DNA of 15,779 nt. Origin: Pseudomonadota bacterium (GTDB lineage Bacteria; Pseudomonadota; Gammaproteobacteria; Burkholderiales; Burkholderiaceae). This document shows positions 1-6,434 of the stretch, in pieces. Within the stretch, counting starts at the first letter, position 1, and every line of letters starts with the position of its first letter. The stretch spans positions 1-15,779 of the forward strand of contig JAKORH010000396.1 of the NCBI GenBank assembly GCA_029777935.1. The letters run 5' to 3'. Under the pieces are notes generated by a model that was not told the origin of the DNA, ran no database searches, and saw nothing but the letters and a program-made list of their open reading frames with translations. The position numbers and the translations under genes were made by a program.

Positions 1-426
1 AACATGCAGACCTCGTTCATGCATCCGCCGTTCGGCTTCGCGCTGTTCTTCCTGCGCAGCGTCGCGCCGCACGACGATTACGTCGACCGCGTCACCCGCA
101 AGCCGATCACGAAGATCACGACCGAGCAGATCTACTGGGGCGCGGTGCCGTTCGTGCTGATCCAGATCATCATGGTCGGGCTGATCATCGCGGCGCCCGG
201 TCTGGTGACATCGGGCCTCGGCACGCAGCAGAAGGTCGACATCAACAAGGTCAAGATCGAACTGCCGCCGGAGGAACCGGCGCCGGCCGAGACCGGCAGC
301 GGGCAACCGCAATCCCAAGGCGAGGACGCGACGAAGGCCGGCGAGGCATCGAAAGAGGGCGAGGCGGTCGACCCGTTCGTGCAACTGCAGCGCGAGGCCG
401 AGGAAGCGGCGAAGAAGAAGAAATAG
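1..426 (+). CDS. TRAP transporter large permease subunit, C-terminal part (5' end outside window)
   Basis: This is the end of a DctM-type large membrane subunit of a tripartite ATP-independent periplasmic (TRAP) transporter, which moves organic acids across the inner membrane using an ion gradient. The reading frame is open from base 1, so the gene is truncated by the window edge, and it ends at TAG 424-426. The visible 141 residues begin with the family's conserved C-terminal block (QTSFMHPPFGFALFFLRSVAP), followed by a last membrane segment at about residues 48-67 (VPFVLIQIIMVGLIIAAPGL). After the membrane helix comes a long hydrophilic tail of about 70 residues, rich in Pro, Glu, Ala and Lys and ending in KKKK. 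The tail is probably disordered. A solute-binding protein gene lies just downstream on the opposite strand, and the two genes converge. The TRAP family call is firm; the substrate is unknown. Confidence 0.9.
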   Translation, partial: NMQTSFMHPPFGFALFFLRSVAPHDDYVDRVTRKPITKITTEQIYWGAVPFVLIQIIMVGLIIAAPGLVTSGLGTQQKVDINKVKIELPPEEPAPAETGSGQPQSQGEDATKAGEASKEGEAVDPFVQLQREAEEAAKKKK

Positions 427-464
427 CGCGCCTCGCTGCACGCGCCCTGCCAATCGAAGAAGGA

Positions 465-488
465 AACAAGGGCGCTGCGCCCCTTGTT
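465..488 (+). terminator. hairpin after the TRAP permease gene, possible terminator
   Basis: An 8-bp inverted repeat (AACAAGGG at 465-472 with CCCTTGTT at 481-488, loop of 8 nt) lies 38 nt after the permease stop codon. It could end the + strand transcript. No real T-run follows it, so intrinsic termination would be weak. Confidence 0.4.
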
Positions 489-580
489 GATCCCCGCGAC
501 TTCGCGCTGACGCCGGTCCCCGGCCGGCGCTTCAGCGATCCACCGAATCGCGCAGCGTGAGCGTCAGCGGTGGAAGAACA

Positions 581-611
581 GAAAGAAAAAGCCCCGCCGC
601 GGCGGGGCTTT
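581..611 (-). terminator. intrinsic terminator of the TRAP solute-binding protein gene
   Basis: A perfect 24-bp palindrome at 588-611 (12-bp arms, core GCCCCGCCG/CGGCGGGGC) lies 20 nt past the stop codon of the - strand gene. Read on the - strand it is followed by TTTTTCTTTC, the usual U-tract. This is a textbook rho-independent terminator for the - strand. Read on the + strand the tail is poorer, so it may also stop + strand transcripts, but less efficiently. Confidence 0.85.
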
Positions 612-631
612 CCTGTCTGCCCGGGCGCCGG

Positions 632-1717
632 CTACAGCTTCTGCGCGCCCATGTAGTTGTCGAATTCGCGCTCCGCCACGCCAAACCACTGGATGCTCTC
701 GTTGCGGAACTTCAGGTAGTCCTCGTAGACCTTCTTCCAGTTCGCGTTCTTCGCGTTCAGTTCCGCATACAACTCGTTGGCCGTCCTGTACGCGGCATCC
801 ATGATCGGCCGCGGGATGCGCCGCAGTTGCGTGCCGGAGCCGAGCAATCGCTTCAAAGCGGCCGGATTGGCTGCATCGTAGCGTGCCAGGGTGTGGACAT
901 GCGCATGCGAAGCCGCGCTGGTCACCAGTGCCTGGTATTCCGGCGTCAGCGCACTCCACGCCTTGCTGTTCACATACAGCGAAAGCTGGGGCCCGCCCTC
1001 CCACCAGGCCGGCGAGTAGTAGTACTTGGCGACCTTGTTGAAGCCGAGCTTCTCGTCGTCGTACGGCCCGACCCACTCCGCCGCGTCGATCGTGCCCTTT
1101 TCCAGCGCCGTGTAGATCTCGCCGCCCGGGATCGTCTGCGGCACCAGGCCCAGCTTCGCCAGGACGGCGCCGGCCTGGTTGGAGATTCGCATCTTCAGAC
1201 CCTTCAGATCGTCCAGGGTCTTGATCTCCTTGCGGTACCAGCCGCCCATCTGCGCGCCGGTGTTGCCGCACGGAAAGTTGACGATGTTGTACTTGGCATA
1301 GAAGTCGCGCGTCAGCTTCAGGCCGTTGCCTTCGTACATCCAGGCCGTCATCTGCCGGGCGTTCATGCCGAACGGAATCGCGCAGTCGATCGCGAATGTC
1401 TCGTCCTTGCCGTAGAAGTAATACGGCGCCGTGTGAGCGGCCTCCACCGTGCCGTTCTGGATCGCATCGACGACGCCGAACGCCGGCACCAGTTCTCCGC
1501 CCTGATGCACCGAGATTTCGAACTTGCCGCCGGAACCTTCCTTGACGGCCTTGGCGAAAGTCTCGGCGGCGCCGTAGAGGGTATCCAGGCTCTTCGGAAA
1601 GCTGGATGCCAGGCGCCAGCGGATCGCGGCCTGTGCCCGTACCGCGGGAGCGGCGACGACGGCAGCAGCGGCGGCCGTGCCGACCGCGGCGCGCGACAGG
1701 AATGAACGACGTTGCAT
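632..1717 (-). CDS. TRAP transporter periplasmic solute-binding protein (DctP/TakP family), Tat-exported
   Basis: This 361-residue protein captures an organic acid in the periplasm and delivers it to TRAP membrane subunits. The N-terminus (MQRRSFLSRA, then an Ala-rich stretch ending AVRAQA) is a twin-arginine signal with likely cleavage near residue 30. The mature part shows family blocks: WRLASSFPKSLDTLYGAAE, PYYFYGKDETFAIDCAIPFG, ISNQAGAVLAKLG, and AAEWVGPYDDEKLGFNKVAK with YYYSPAWWEGG. These resemble the TakP group, which binds alpha-keto acids, often as dimers. The length is normal. The start is supported by AAGGAG 5 nt upstream (1723-1728). The gene faces the permease tail at 1-426, so the binding protein and membrane genes are convergent rather than in one operon. 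A strong terminator follows it. The ligand cannot be read from the sequence. Confidence 0.93.
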   Translation of the reverse strand: MQRRSFLSRAAVGTAAAAAVVAAPAVRAQAAIRWRLASSFPKSLDTLYGAAETFAKAVKEGSGGKFEISVHQGGELVPAFGVVDAIQNGTVEAAHTAPYYFYGKDETFAIDCAIPFGMNARQMTAWMYEGNGLKLTRDFYAKYNIVNFPCGNTGAQMGGWYRKEIKTLDDLKGLKMRISNQAGAVLAKLGLVPQTIPGGEIYTALEKGTIDAAEWVGPYDDEKLGFNKVAKYYYSPAWWEGGPQLSLYVNSKAWSALTPEYQALVTSAASHAHVHTLARYDAANPAALKRLLGSGTQLRRIPRPIMDAAYRTANELYAELNAKNANWKKVYEDYLKFRNESIQWFGVAEREFDNYMGAQKL

Positions 1718-1722
1718 GAACT

Positions 1723-1728
1723 CTCCTT
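1723..1728 (-). promoter_or_regulatory. ribosome binding site of the TRAP solute-binding protein
   Basis: AAGGAG on the - strand, 5 nt before ATG 1717. This is one of the few clear Shine-Dalgarno matches in the window, and it fixes the start of the signal peptide. Confidence 0.75.
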
Positions 1729-1799
1729 TTGATTCAGTCGACGGCGGGAAGGGATCTCACTTGCGAGCGGACCGCGCGGCACGGATCCGTCCGGCGCGC

Positions 1800-1827
1800 A
1801 GTGTAGTCAAATGCCGGGCGACGGCAA
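1800..1827 (-). promoter_or_regulatory. candidate sigma-70 promoter for the TRAP solute-binding protein
   Basis: On the - strand, TTGCCG (1827-1822), a 16-nt spacer, then TACACT (1805-1800). Each hexamer matches the consensus at 4 of 6 positions. It lies in the 114-bp gap after pmbA and would leave a leader of roughly 75 nt before ATG 1717. The match is modest and it is a prediction only. Confidence 0.3.
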
Positions 1828-1831
1828 GGCG

Positions 1832-3181
1832 TTACGCACCACCGACCGTCATGCCCTCGACGATGATCGACCCGGCGATGCGCCCGCCGCGCTCGTAGCG
1901 GTCGGCGCCGACGGCCGCGATGCGCGCGAACATGTCCTGCAGCCGGCCGGCAATCGTGATCTCCTCGACCGGATAGTGGATTGCGCCGCCCTCGACCCAG
2001 AAGCCGGTGGCGCCGCGCGAGTAGTCGCCGGTGACGTAGTTGACGCCCTGACCGATGAGTTCGGTCACCAGCAGCCCCGTGCCGAGCCTGCGCAGCATCG
2101 CGCCGAAGTCGTCTGCGGGTTGCGTCAGGCGAGATCGCAGTTCGAGGTTGTACGCGCCGCCGGCGTTGCCGGTCGTCTTCATGCCGAGCTTGCGCGCCGA
2201 GTAGCTCGACAGGAAGTATCCGGTCAGCGTCCCGCCTGCCACCACGTCGCGCTGCTGGCCGCGCACGCCCTCCTCGTCGAACGCGCCCGAGCCCGACGCG
2301 CGCGGCACGTACGGGTCTTCGTGGATCGATACGTGCGGCGCGAACAGCGGCTTGCCGAGCGCCTCGACCAGGAACGATGCCTTGCGGTACAAGGAACCGC
2401 CGCTCGCGGCCTGCACGAAACTGCCGAGCAGCCCGCACGCCAGCGGCGCCTCGAACAGCACCGGGCACTGGCGCGTGGAGAGCTTGCGCGCGGCGAGCCG
2501 AGCCAGCGCGCGGCGCGCCGCGTAGGCACCGACCGCCTCCGGTGCCGCCAGCTCGTGCGGCACGCGCGCCGACGAGTACCACTCGTCGCGCTGCATGCCG
2601 GTGCCATTCTTCGCGATCGGCGTGACCGCGAGCGAATGGCGCGAATAGGGAAACCCGCCGACGAAGCCGCGCGAGTTGGCCAGCACGAAGTGGCCCGAGT
2701 TGGTGTAGACGTTCGCGCCCTCGGAGTTGGCGATCTGCCGGCTGACGTCGAACGCCGCCTGCTCGCAGCGGCGCGCCAGTTCAATCGCATTGTCGGTGTC
2801 CAGATCCCACGGATGGAACAGATCGAGATCGCGCGGCGCGCGCTCCAGCACGTCGTCGTCCGGCAGTCCGGCCGCGTCGTCCTCGGCGGTGAAGCGCGCG
2901 ATGTTGTACGCGGCCTCGACCGCCTGCGCGACGGCCGCCGGCGCGAAGTCGGAGGTCGACGCGTTGCCGCGCCGCCGGCCGAGGTAGACGGTGATGCCGA
3001 GCCCCTTGTCGCGCGTGTGCTCGATCGTCTCGACCCGCATCTTGCGGGTCGACACCGACAGCCCCGTCGCCTCGCTCACCTCGCACGAGGCGTCGGTCGC
3101 GCCGAGCTGGCGTGCCTGCGCGAGCGCGCCTTGGGCCAGCTCGCGCAGGCGGTCGTCGGACAGGGCGAACAGGGAGCTCAT
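1832..3181 (-). CDS. pmbA: metalloprotease subunit PmbA/TldE
   Basis: PmbA (TldE) forms a heteromeric cytoplasmic metallopeptidase with TldD. The family is known from maturation of microcin B17, breakdown of the CcdA antitoxin and leader cleavage of modified peptides. The protein has 449 residues, the usual length. Recognisable blocks include the N-terminal EVSEATGLSVSTRKMRVETIEH, KGLGITVYLGRRRGNASTSD, the mid-protein SGSGAFDEEGVRGQQRDVV, and the C-terminal GQGVNYVTGDYSRGATGFWVEGG followed by EITIAGRLQDMF. As expected of PmbA/TldE, no HExxxH-type zinc motif is visible; TldD carries it. tldD is not in this window. The open frame extends upstream to 3415, but that part overlaps darP and is not PmbA-like, so ATG 3181 (MSSLFALSDD) is chosen. 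No Shine-Dalgarno is seen before it. Confidence 0.95.
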   Translation of the reverse strand: MSSLFALSDDRLRELAQGALAQARQLGATDASCEVSEATGLSVSTRKMRVETIEHTRDKGLGITVYLGRRRGNASTSDFAPAAVAQAVEAAYNIARFTAEDDAAGLPDDDVLERAPRDLDLFHPWDLDTDNAIELARRCEQAAFDVSRQIANSEGANVYTNSGHFVLANSRGFVGGFPYSRHSLAVTPIAKNGTGMQRDEWYSSARVPHELAAPEAVGAYAARRALARLAARKLSTRQCPVLFEAPLACGLLGSFVQAASGGSLYRKASFLVEALGKPLFAPHVSIHEDPYVPRASGSGAFDEEGVRGQQRDVVAGGTLTGYFLSSYSARKLGMKTTGNAGGAYNLELRSRLTQPADDFGAMLRRLGTGLLVTELIGQGVNYVTGDYSRGATGFWVEGGAIHYPVEEITIAGRLQDMFARIAAVGADRYERGGRIAGSIIVEGMTVGGA

Positions 3182-3203
3182 CGGAGGGTCAATCGGAGGG
3201 CCG

Positions 3204-3212
3204 TTATGATAA
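3204..3212. promoter_or_regulatory. mirror-symmetric -10 element shared by pmbA and darP
   Basis: TTATGATAA at 3204-3212 gives TATGAT on the + strand (3205-3210) and TATCAT on the - strand (3211-3206). Each matches TATAAT at 5 of 6 positions, and the element lies in the 37-bp gap between two divergent start codons. On the + strand the expected transcription start falls at or next to the darP ATG (3219), implying a leaderless message. On the - strand it leaves about 18 nt before the pmbA ATG. No good -35 hexamer is visible for either direction. Confidence 0.5.
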
Positions 3213-3218
3213 CCGCCG

Positions 3219-3749
3219 ATGAAGATGACCCTGCCCGACCCTGCCGCCGACGCGAGCGCGCCCGAGGAGCGGCCGAGCAAGTCGCAGCGCAAGCGCGAGA
3301 TGGCCGCGCTGCAGGATCTCGGCGTGGAGTTGGTCCACCTCAACCCCGCGCAGTTGGCGCGCATCGACCTGCCCGAGGCGCTGCAAGAGGCCATCGTCGA
3401 AGCGCGCCGCATCACGGACCACGAGGGGCGCCGCCGGCAACTGCAGTACGTCGGCCGCCTGATGCGCGGCGTCGACGCCGAGCCGATCGCGCGCGCGCTC
3501 GCTCACGTCAGCGGCGAGTCGCGGGCCACGGTCGAGCGCATGCACCGCTGCGAACGCTGGCGCGACCGGCTGCTGGACGACGACGCCGCGCTGACCGAGC
3601 TGCTGGCGAGCCATCCGGGCATCGACGCGCAACCGCTGCGCGCGACGATCCGCGCCGCGCGGCGCGAGCGCGCGACGGGCGCGGCGCCGAAGCACGCGCG
3701 CGAGCTGTACCGCTTGCTGCAGCAGACGCTGAACGCGGAAAGCGCATGA
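3219..3749 (+). CDS. darP: ribosome biogenesis factor DarP (YjgA, DUF615)
   Basis: DarP is a small cytoplasmic protein that associates with late 50S ribosomal subunit precursors and helps their maturation. The 176-residue product fits the family in length and carries its hallmarks: the Lys/Arg-rich KSQRKREMAALQDLGVELV block (about residues 21-39), LPEALQEAIVEARRITDHEGRRRQLQYVGRLMR (about 51-83), and a C-terminal helix ending ARELYRLLQQTLNAE. It is divergent from pmbA, a neighbour pairing common in beta- and gammaproteobacteria. Its stop codon overlaps the mogA start (ATGA at 3746-3749), so the two are translationally coupled. A second in-frame ATG lies at 3225; neither ATG has a Shine-Dalgarno, in keeping with a leaderless start. 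Confidence 0.95.
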   Translation: MKMTLPDPAADASAPEERPSKSQRKREMAALQDLGVELVHLNPAQLARIDLPEALQEAIVEARRITDHEGRRRQLQYVGRLMRGVDAEPIARALAHVSGESRATVERMHRCERWRDRLLDDDAALTELLASHPGIDAQPLRATIRAARRERATGAAPKHARELYRLLQQTLNAESA

Positions 3750-4411
3750 AGGCACAACGCAGTCATCCCGACGAACTGATCGTCGGCCTGGTGTCGATCT
3801 CCGATCGCGCATCGGCCGGCGTCTACGAGGACAAGGGGCTGCCGGGGCTGCACGACTGGCTCGCCCGCGCGCTCGCCTCGCCGTGGCAGGCGCACGAGCG
3901 GCTGATCGCCGACGAGCGCCCGTCGATCGAGGCCACGCTGAAGGAACTGGTCGACGATGTCGGCTGCGATCTGGTGCTGACCACCGGCGGTACCGGTCCG
4001 GCGCGGCGCGACGTCACACCCGAGGCCACGCTGGCGGTGGCCACGCGCGAGATGCCTGGCTTCGGCGAGCAGATGCGGCGCATTTCGCTCGAGTTCGTGC
4101 CGACCGCGATCCTGTCGCGCCAGGCCGCGGTGATCCGCGAAACCGCCGACCACGCCGCGCTGATCATCAATTTGCCCGGCCAACCGAAGGCGATCCAGGA
4201 AACGCTCGAGGGCGTGCGCGACGCCAGCGGCGCACCGAAGGTGCCCGGCATCTTCGCCGCCGTGCCCTACTGCATCGACCTGATCGGCGGGCCTTACGTC
4301 GAAACCCACTCGGCCGTGATCAAGGCGTTCCGACCGAAAAGTGCGCTGCGCGCCGCGTCGGGCGTCGGGCGACCGGCGTCGGGCGCCCGAGACGATTCGA
4401 CCCATCGATGA
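3746..4411 (+). CDS. mogA: molybdopterin adenylyltransferase MogA
   Basis: MogA adenylylates molybdopterin, the step before molybdate insertion in molybdenum cofactor synthesis. The protein shows the MoCF-binding fold: GLVSISDRASAGVYEDKGLPGL near residues 14-35, the nucleotide/pterin loop TTGGTGPARRDVTPEA (79-94), MPGFGEQMRRIS (103-114), and NLPGQPKAIQETLEGV (142-157), then PGIFAAVPYCIDLIGG. It is 221 residues long; the family usually runs to about 195-200. The extra C-terminal tail (ALRAASGVGRPASGARDDSTHR) is coded by a heptamer repeat that spans the junction with the next gene, so it is probably not functional protein. The start overlaps the darP stop (ATGA), and the stop overlaps the esterase start (ATGA at 4408-4411). 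Other Moco genes are not in the window. Confidence 0.94.
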   Translation: MKAQRSHPDELIVGLVSISDRASAGVYEDKGLPGLHDWLARALASPWQAHERLIADERPSIEATLKELVDDVGCDLVLTTGGTGPARRDVTPEATLAVATREMPGFGEQMRRISLEFVPTAILSRQAAVIRETADHAALIINLPGQPKAIQETLEGVRDASGAPKVPGIFAAVPYCIDLIGGPYVETHSAVIKAFRPKSALRAASGVGRPASGARDDSTHR

Positions 4412-4447
4412 GCCGTTCGCCCGACACCCGACGCCCGACGCCCGACG
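4355..4447. repeat. inverted array of GTCGGGC/GCCCGAC heptamers across the mogA-esterase junction
   Basis: The left half (4355-4385) holds three GCGTCGGGC units on the + strand. The right half (4418-4447) holds four GCCCGAC-type units (one variant, ACCCGAC), which are the reverse complement. GCGTCGGGCGTCGGGCG (4355-4371) pairs with the sequence at 4432-4448 at 16 of 17 positions, so a long stem-loop can form over the mogA stop and esterase start. A perfect 12-bp palindrome (TCGGGCGCCCGA, 4379-4390) lies inside the left half. The array encodes the extra MogA tail and the first residues of the esterase (MSRSPDTRRPTPDE). Confidence 0.8.
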
Positions 4448-5112
4448 AGCTGGCGTGCGTGGAGCTGCAGACCAGCGCCGACCCGTCGGCCACCGTGATC
4501 TGGCTGCACGGATTGGGCGCCGACGGCTACGACTTCGTCCCGGTGGTGCGCGAACTCGAAGCGCTCGGGGTGAACGCGTTGCGCTACGTGTTTCCGCACG
4601 CGCCGATGCGGCCGGTGACGATCAACGGCGGCGACGTGATGCGCGCGTGGTACGACATTGTCGGCACGGAGCTCGTGCGGCGCGAGGACGAGGCGGGCAT
4701 CCGCGAATCGGCCCGCGCGGTCGAAGCGTTGATCGCGCGCGAAAGCGAGCGCGGTATGTCGCGCGATCGGATCGTTCTGGCGGGCTTCTCGCAGGGTGCC
4801 GCGATCACGCTGCACGCCGGGCTGCGCCAGCGCGAATCGCTGGCGGGCCTGATGGCACTGTCGGGCTACCTGCCGCTGGCGGAAACGCTGGTGGGCGAAC
4901 GCGCGCCGCCAAGCGCGCGCGTGCCGATCTTCATGGCACACGGCGCGAGCGATCCGGTGATCCCGCTCGCGCGCGCGGCCGCCTCGCGCGACGCGCTGCA
5001 AGCGCTCGGCTACGGCGTGCAATGGCACGAGTATCCGATGCAGCACTCGGTCTGCGCCGAGGAGTTGCGCGACATCGCCGCCTTCCTGAAGGCCGCGCTG
5101 TATCCGCGGTGA
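4408..5112 (+). CDS. alpha/beta-hydrolase carboxylesterase (phospholipase/carboxylesterase family)
   Basis: This is a cytoplasmic serine esterase of the family that includes bacterial carboxylesterase EstB and eukaryotic acyl-protein thioesterase, hydrolysing short to medium acyl esters. The 234-residue protein has the oxyanion-region motif WLHGLGADGYDF (32-43), the block VFPHAPMRPVTINGG (61-75), the nucleophile elbow GFSQG with Ser128, the acid Asp182 in GASDPVIP, and His213 in MQHSVCAEEL, so the triad is complete. No signal peptide is seen. The ATG overlaps the mogA stop (ATGA), but its first 14 or so residues come from the heptamer repeat and do not look like the family. GTG 4459 (ELACVEL) is an alternative start that would exclude them. 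It is the last gene of the darP-mogA-esterase operon; the natural substrate is unknown. Confidence 0.93.
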   Translation: MSRSPDTRRPTPDELACVELQTSADPSATVIWLHGLGADGYDFVPVVRELEALGVNALRYVFPHAPMRPVTINGGDVMRAWYDIVGTELVRREDEAGIRESARAVEALIARESERGMSRDRIVLAGFSQGAAITLHAGLRQRESLAGLMALSGYLPLAETLVGERAPPSARVPIFMAHGASDPVIPLARAAASRDALQALGYGVQWHEYPMQHSVCAEELRDIAAFLKAALYPR

Positions 5113-5222
5113 ACGCCGGCACGTCAGGCCGGATCCACGCTACATCCAAACGGACCGTTGCAGGCGCGGCGCACGTCGCGCACTCTGCCGGCGACCGTCT
5201 GCAACTGCCAACGAGAGCGAAG

Positions 5223-6305
5223 ATGCCACTGACGACAATCATTCGAATCGCCGCGCCGACCGGCGCGCTGATCGCCGCACTGCTGGTCACCGGCTGTGGA
5301 GGGGGCGCCGGCGGATCGTCCGGTTCCACTTCAACCCGCGCCAGCGTGCCGATCACGAGCGCCAACCAGGATGCGGTCGCATCGGCCGCACTGAACGCCA
5401 CACTTGGCGGCACGTCGGCCGCGTCCGCGGTGCCGCTCGGCGCGGCCGACCGCGCGGCGGCCGCGAGCGCGAGCGGCGCGGCGACCCGCTGGCGTACACG
5501 GCTGATCGACTTCGCGGTTCAGTCGGCGTTCGCGCCGCTGCAGCCGGGCAGCACGATCAAGCAGGCAATGGCGGCGCGCCCGCAGACGACGCTGACGCGC
5601 AGCGACGCCTGCGCTGCCGGCGGCAGCGTCACGGTCACGTTGAACGACGTTGACAACAACCAGGCGGCAAGCGCCGGCGACTCGGCGTCGGTCGCGTTCC
5701 TGCAGTGCCGACCGAGCGCGACCGAGCTCGTCACCGGTTCAGTCAGCCTCACCTACACGTCGCTCGCCGTCACGGCCACGCGCGCCGACGTGGCAGCCAC
5801 GCTGTCGTTCGCGAATCTCGCCGCGCAGGCGCCCGAGGGTGCGTACTCGATCAACGGCCCCGTGACGTTGTCCGCGTCGCGTCAGGGCGCCGTCACGACA
5901 TCGCAGATCGTCATCGGCGCCGGCGGACTGGCGCTCGCCGCGTCCACGCCGACCCACTCCGAATCGCTGACGCTCGGCGCCGCGCTGACGCTCGCCGCCA
6001 CGCAGGACGACGCCGCGCTGCCGCCGAACGGCGGCAGCGCCGGGCTGACGACGGTGCGCATCGACGGCGCCGTTGCGTCGAGCCGTCTCGCCGGCGGCAC
6101 GATCGTGATCAGCACGCCGGTGCCGGTGAAGGCCTACACGGACGACCCGTATCCGCGCGAAGGCCAGATCGTGGTCTCCGGCGCCGCCAACAGCAAGCTG
6201 CGTCTGACGGCGGCGTCGATCACGACCCTGCGCATCGAACTCGACGCCAACGGCGACGGCATCTACGAGACCAGCGTCGATCGGCCCTGGGGCGACGTCA
6301 TCTGA
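5223..6305 (+). CDS. putative lipoprotein of unknown function
   Basis: I do not recognise the family. The 360-residue product starts with a short signal (MPLTTIIRIA, then a hydrophobic stretch) ending in a lipobox LVTGC with Cys25, followed by a Gly/Ser-rich linker. It is therefore expected to be lipid-anchored in the outer membrane or the periplasmic face of the inner membrane. The rest is Ala/Ser/Thr/Val-rich with many short beta-like stretches (GSVTVTLNDVDNNQ, GSVSLTYTSLAVTATRADV). Two cysteines after the anchor (near residues 128 and 159) could form a disulfide. The C-terminus (ELDANGDGIYETSVDRPWGDV) contains a DxNxDG loop like EF-hand or dockerin calcium sites. The frame stays open upstream to 4341 inside the esterase; ATG 5223 is chosen because it begins the signal peptide. 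The 110-bp upstream gap has no clear promoter, and only a weak GAGAGCGAAG precedes the start. Confidence 0.8.
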   Translation: MPLTTIIRIAAPTGALIAALLVTGCGGGAGGSSGSTSTRASVPITSANQDAVASAALNATLGGTSAASAVPLGAADRAAAASASGAATRWRTRLIDFAVQSAFAPLQPGSTIKQAMAARPQTTLTRSDACAAGGSVTVTLNDVDNNQAASAGDSASVAFLQCRPSATELVTGSVSLTYTSLAVTATRADVAATLSFANLAAQAPEGAYSINGPVTLSASRQGAVTTSQIVIGAGGLALAASTPTHSESLTLGAALTLAATQDDAALPPNGGSAGLTTVRIDGAVASSRLAGGTIVISTPVPVKAYTDDPYPREGQIVVSGAANSKLRLTAASITTLRIELDANGDGIYETSVDRPWGDVI

Positions 6306-6311
6306 GGCGCT

Positions 6312-6331
6312 GCGCGCCGCCGGCGGCGCGC
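6312..6331. terminator. GC-only palindrome between lipoprotein and diguanylate cyclase genes
   Basis: A perfect 20-bp palindrome (10-bp arms GCGCGCCGCC/GGCGGCGCGC) begins 7 nt after the lipoprotein stop, in the convergent gap of 129 bp. It can form a very stable hairpin but has no T-run on either side, so it is at best a rho-assisted or weak bidirectional terminator. Confidence 0.35.
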
Positions 6332-6434
6332 GCTGCTCTCAGCGCAGATCGAACAGCAGCGCCTCGGAGTCGCGGCCGCGCGCGAGCCGCATAGCGTCCG
6401 CCCGCCTGCATGCGGCGAGGCCGCCAGGATCACT

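Noticed and set aside
3182..3415. Upstream extension of the pmbA reading frame
   Set aside because: It overlaps darP antisense and the residues do not resemble PmbA; homology begins at MSSLFAL (3181).
1811..3745. Long + strand open frame upstream of and in frame with mogA
   Set aside because: It lies antisense to pmbA and out of frame over darP, with low-complexity Arg/Ala composition. Only the part from ATG 3746 is MogA.
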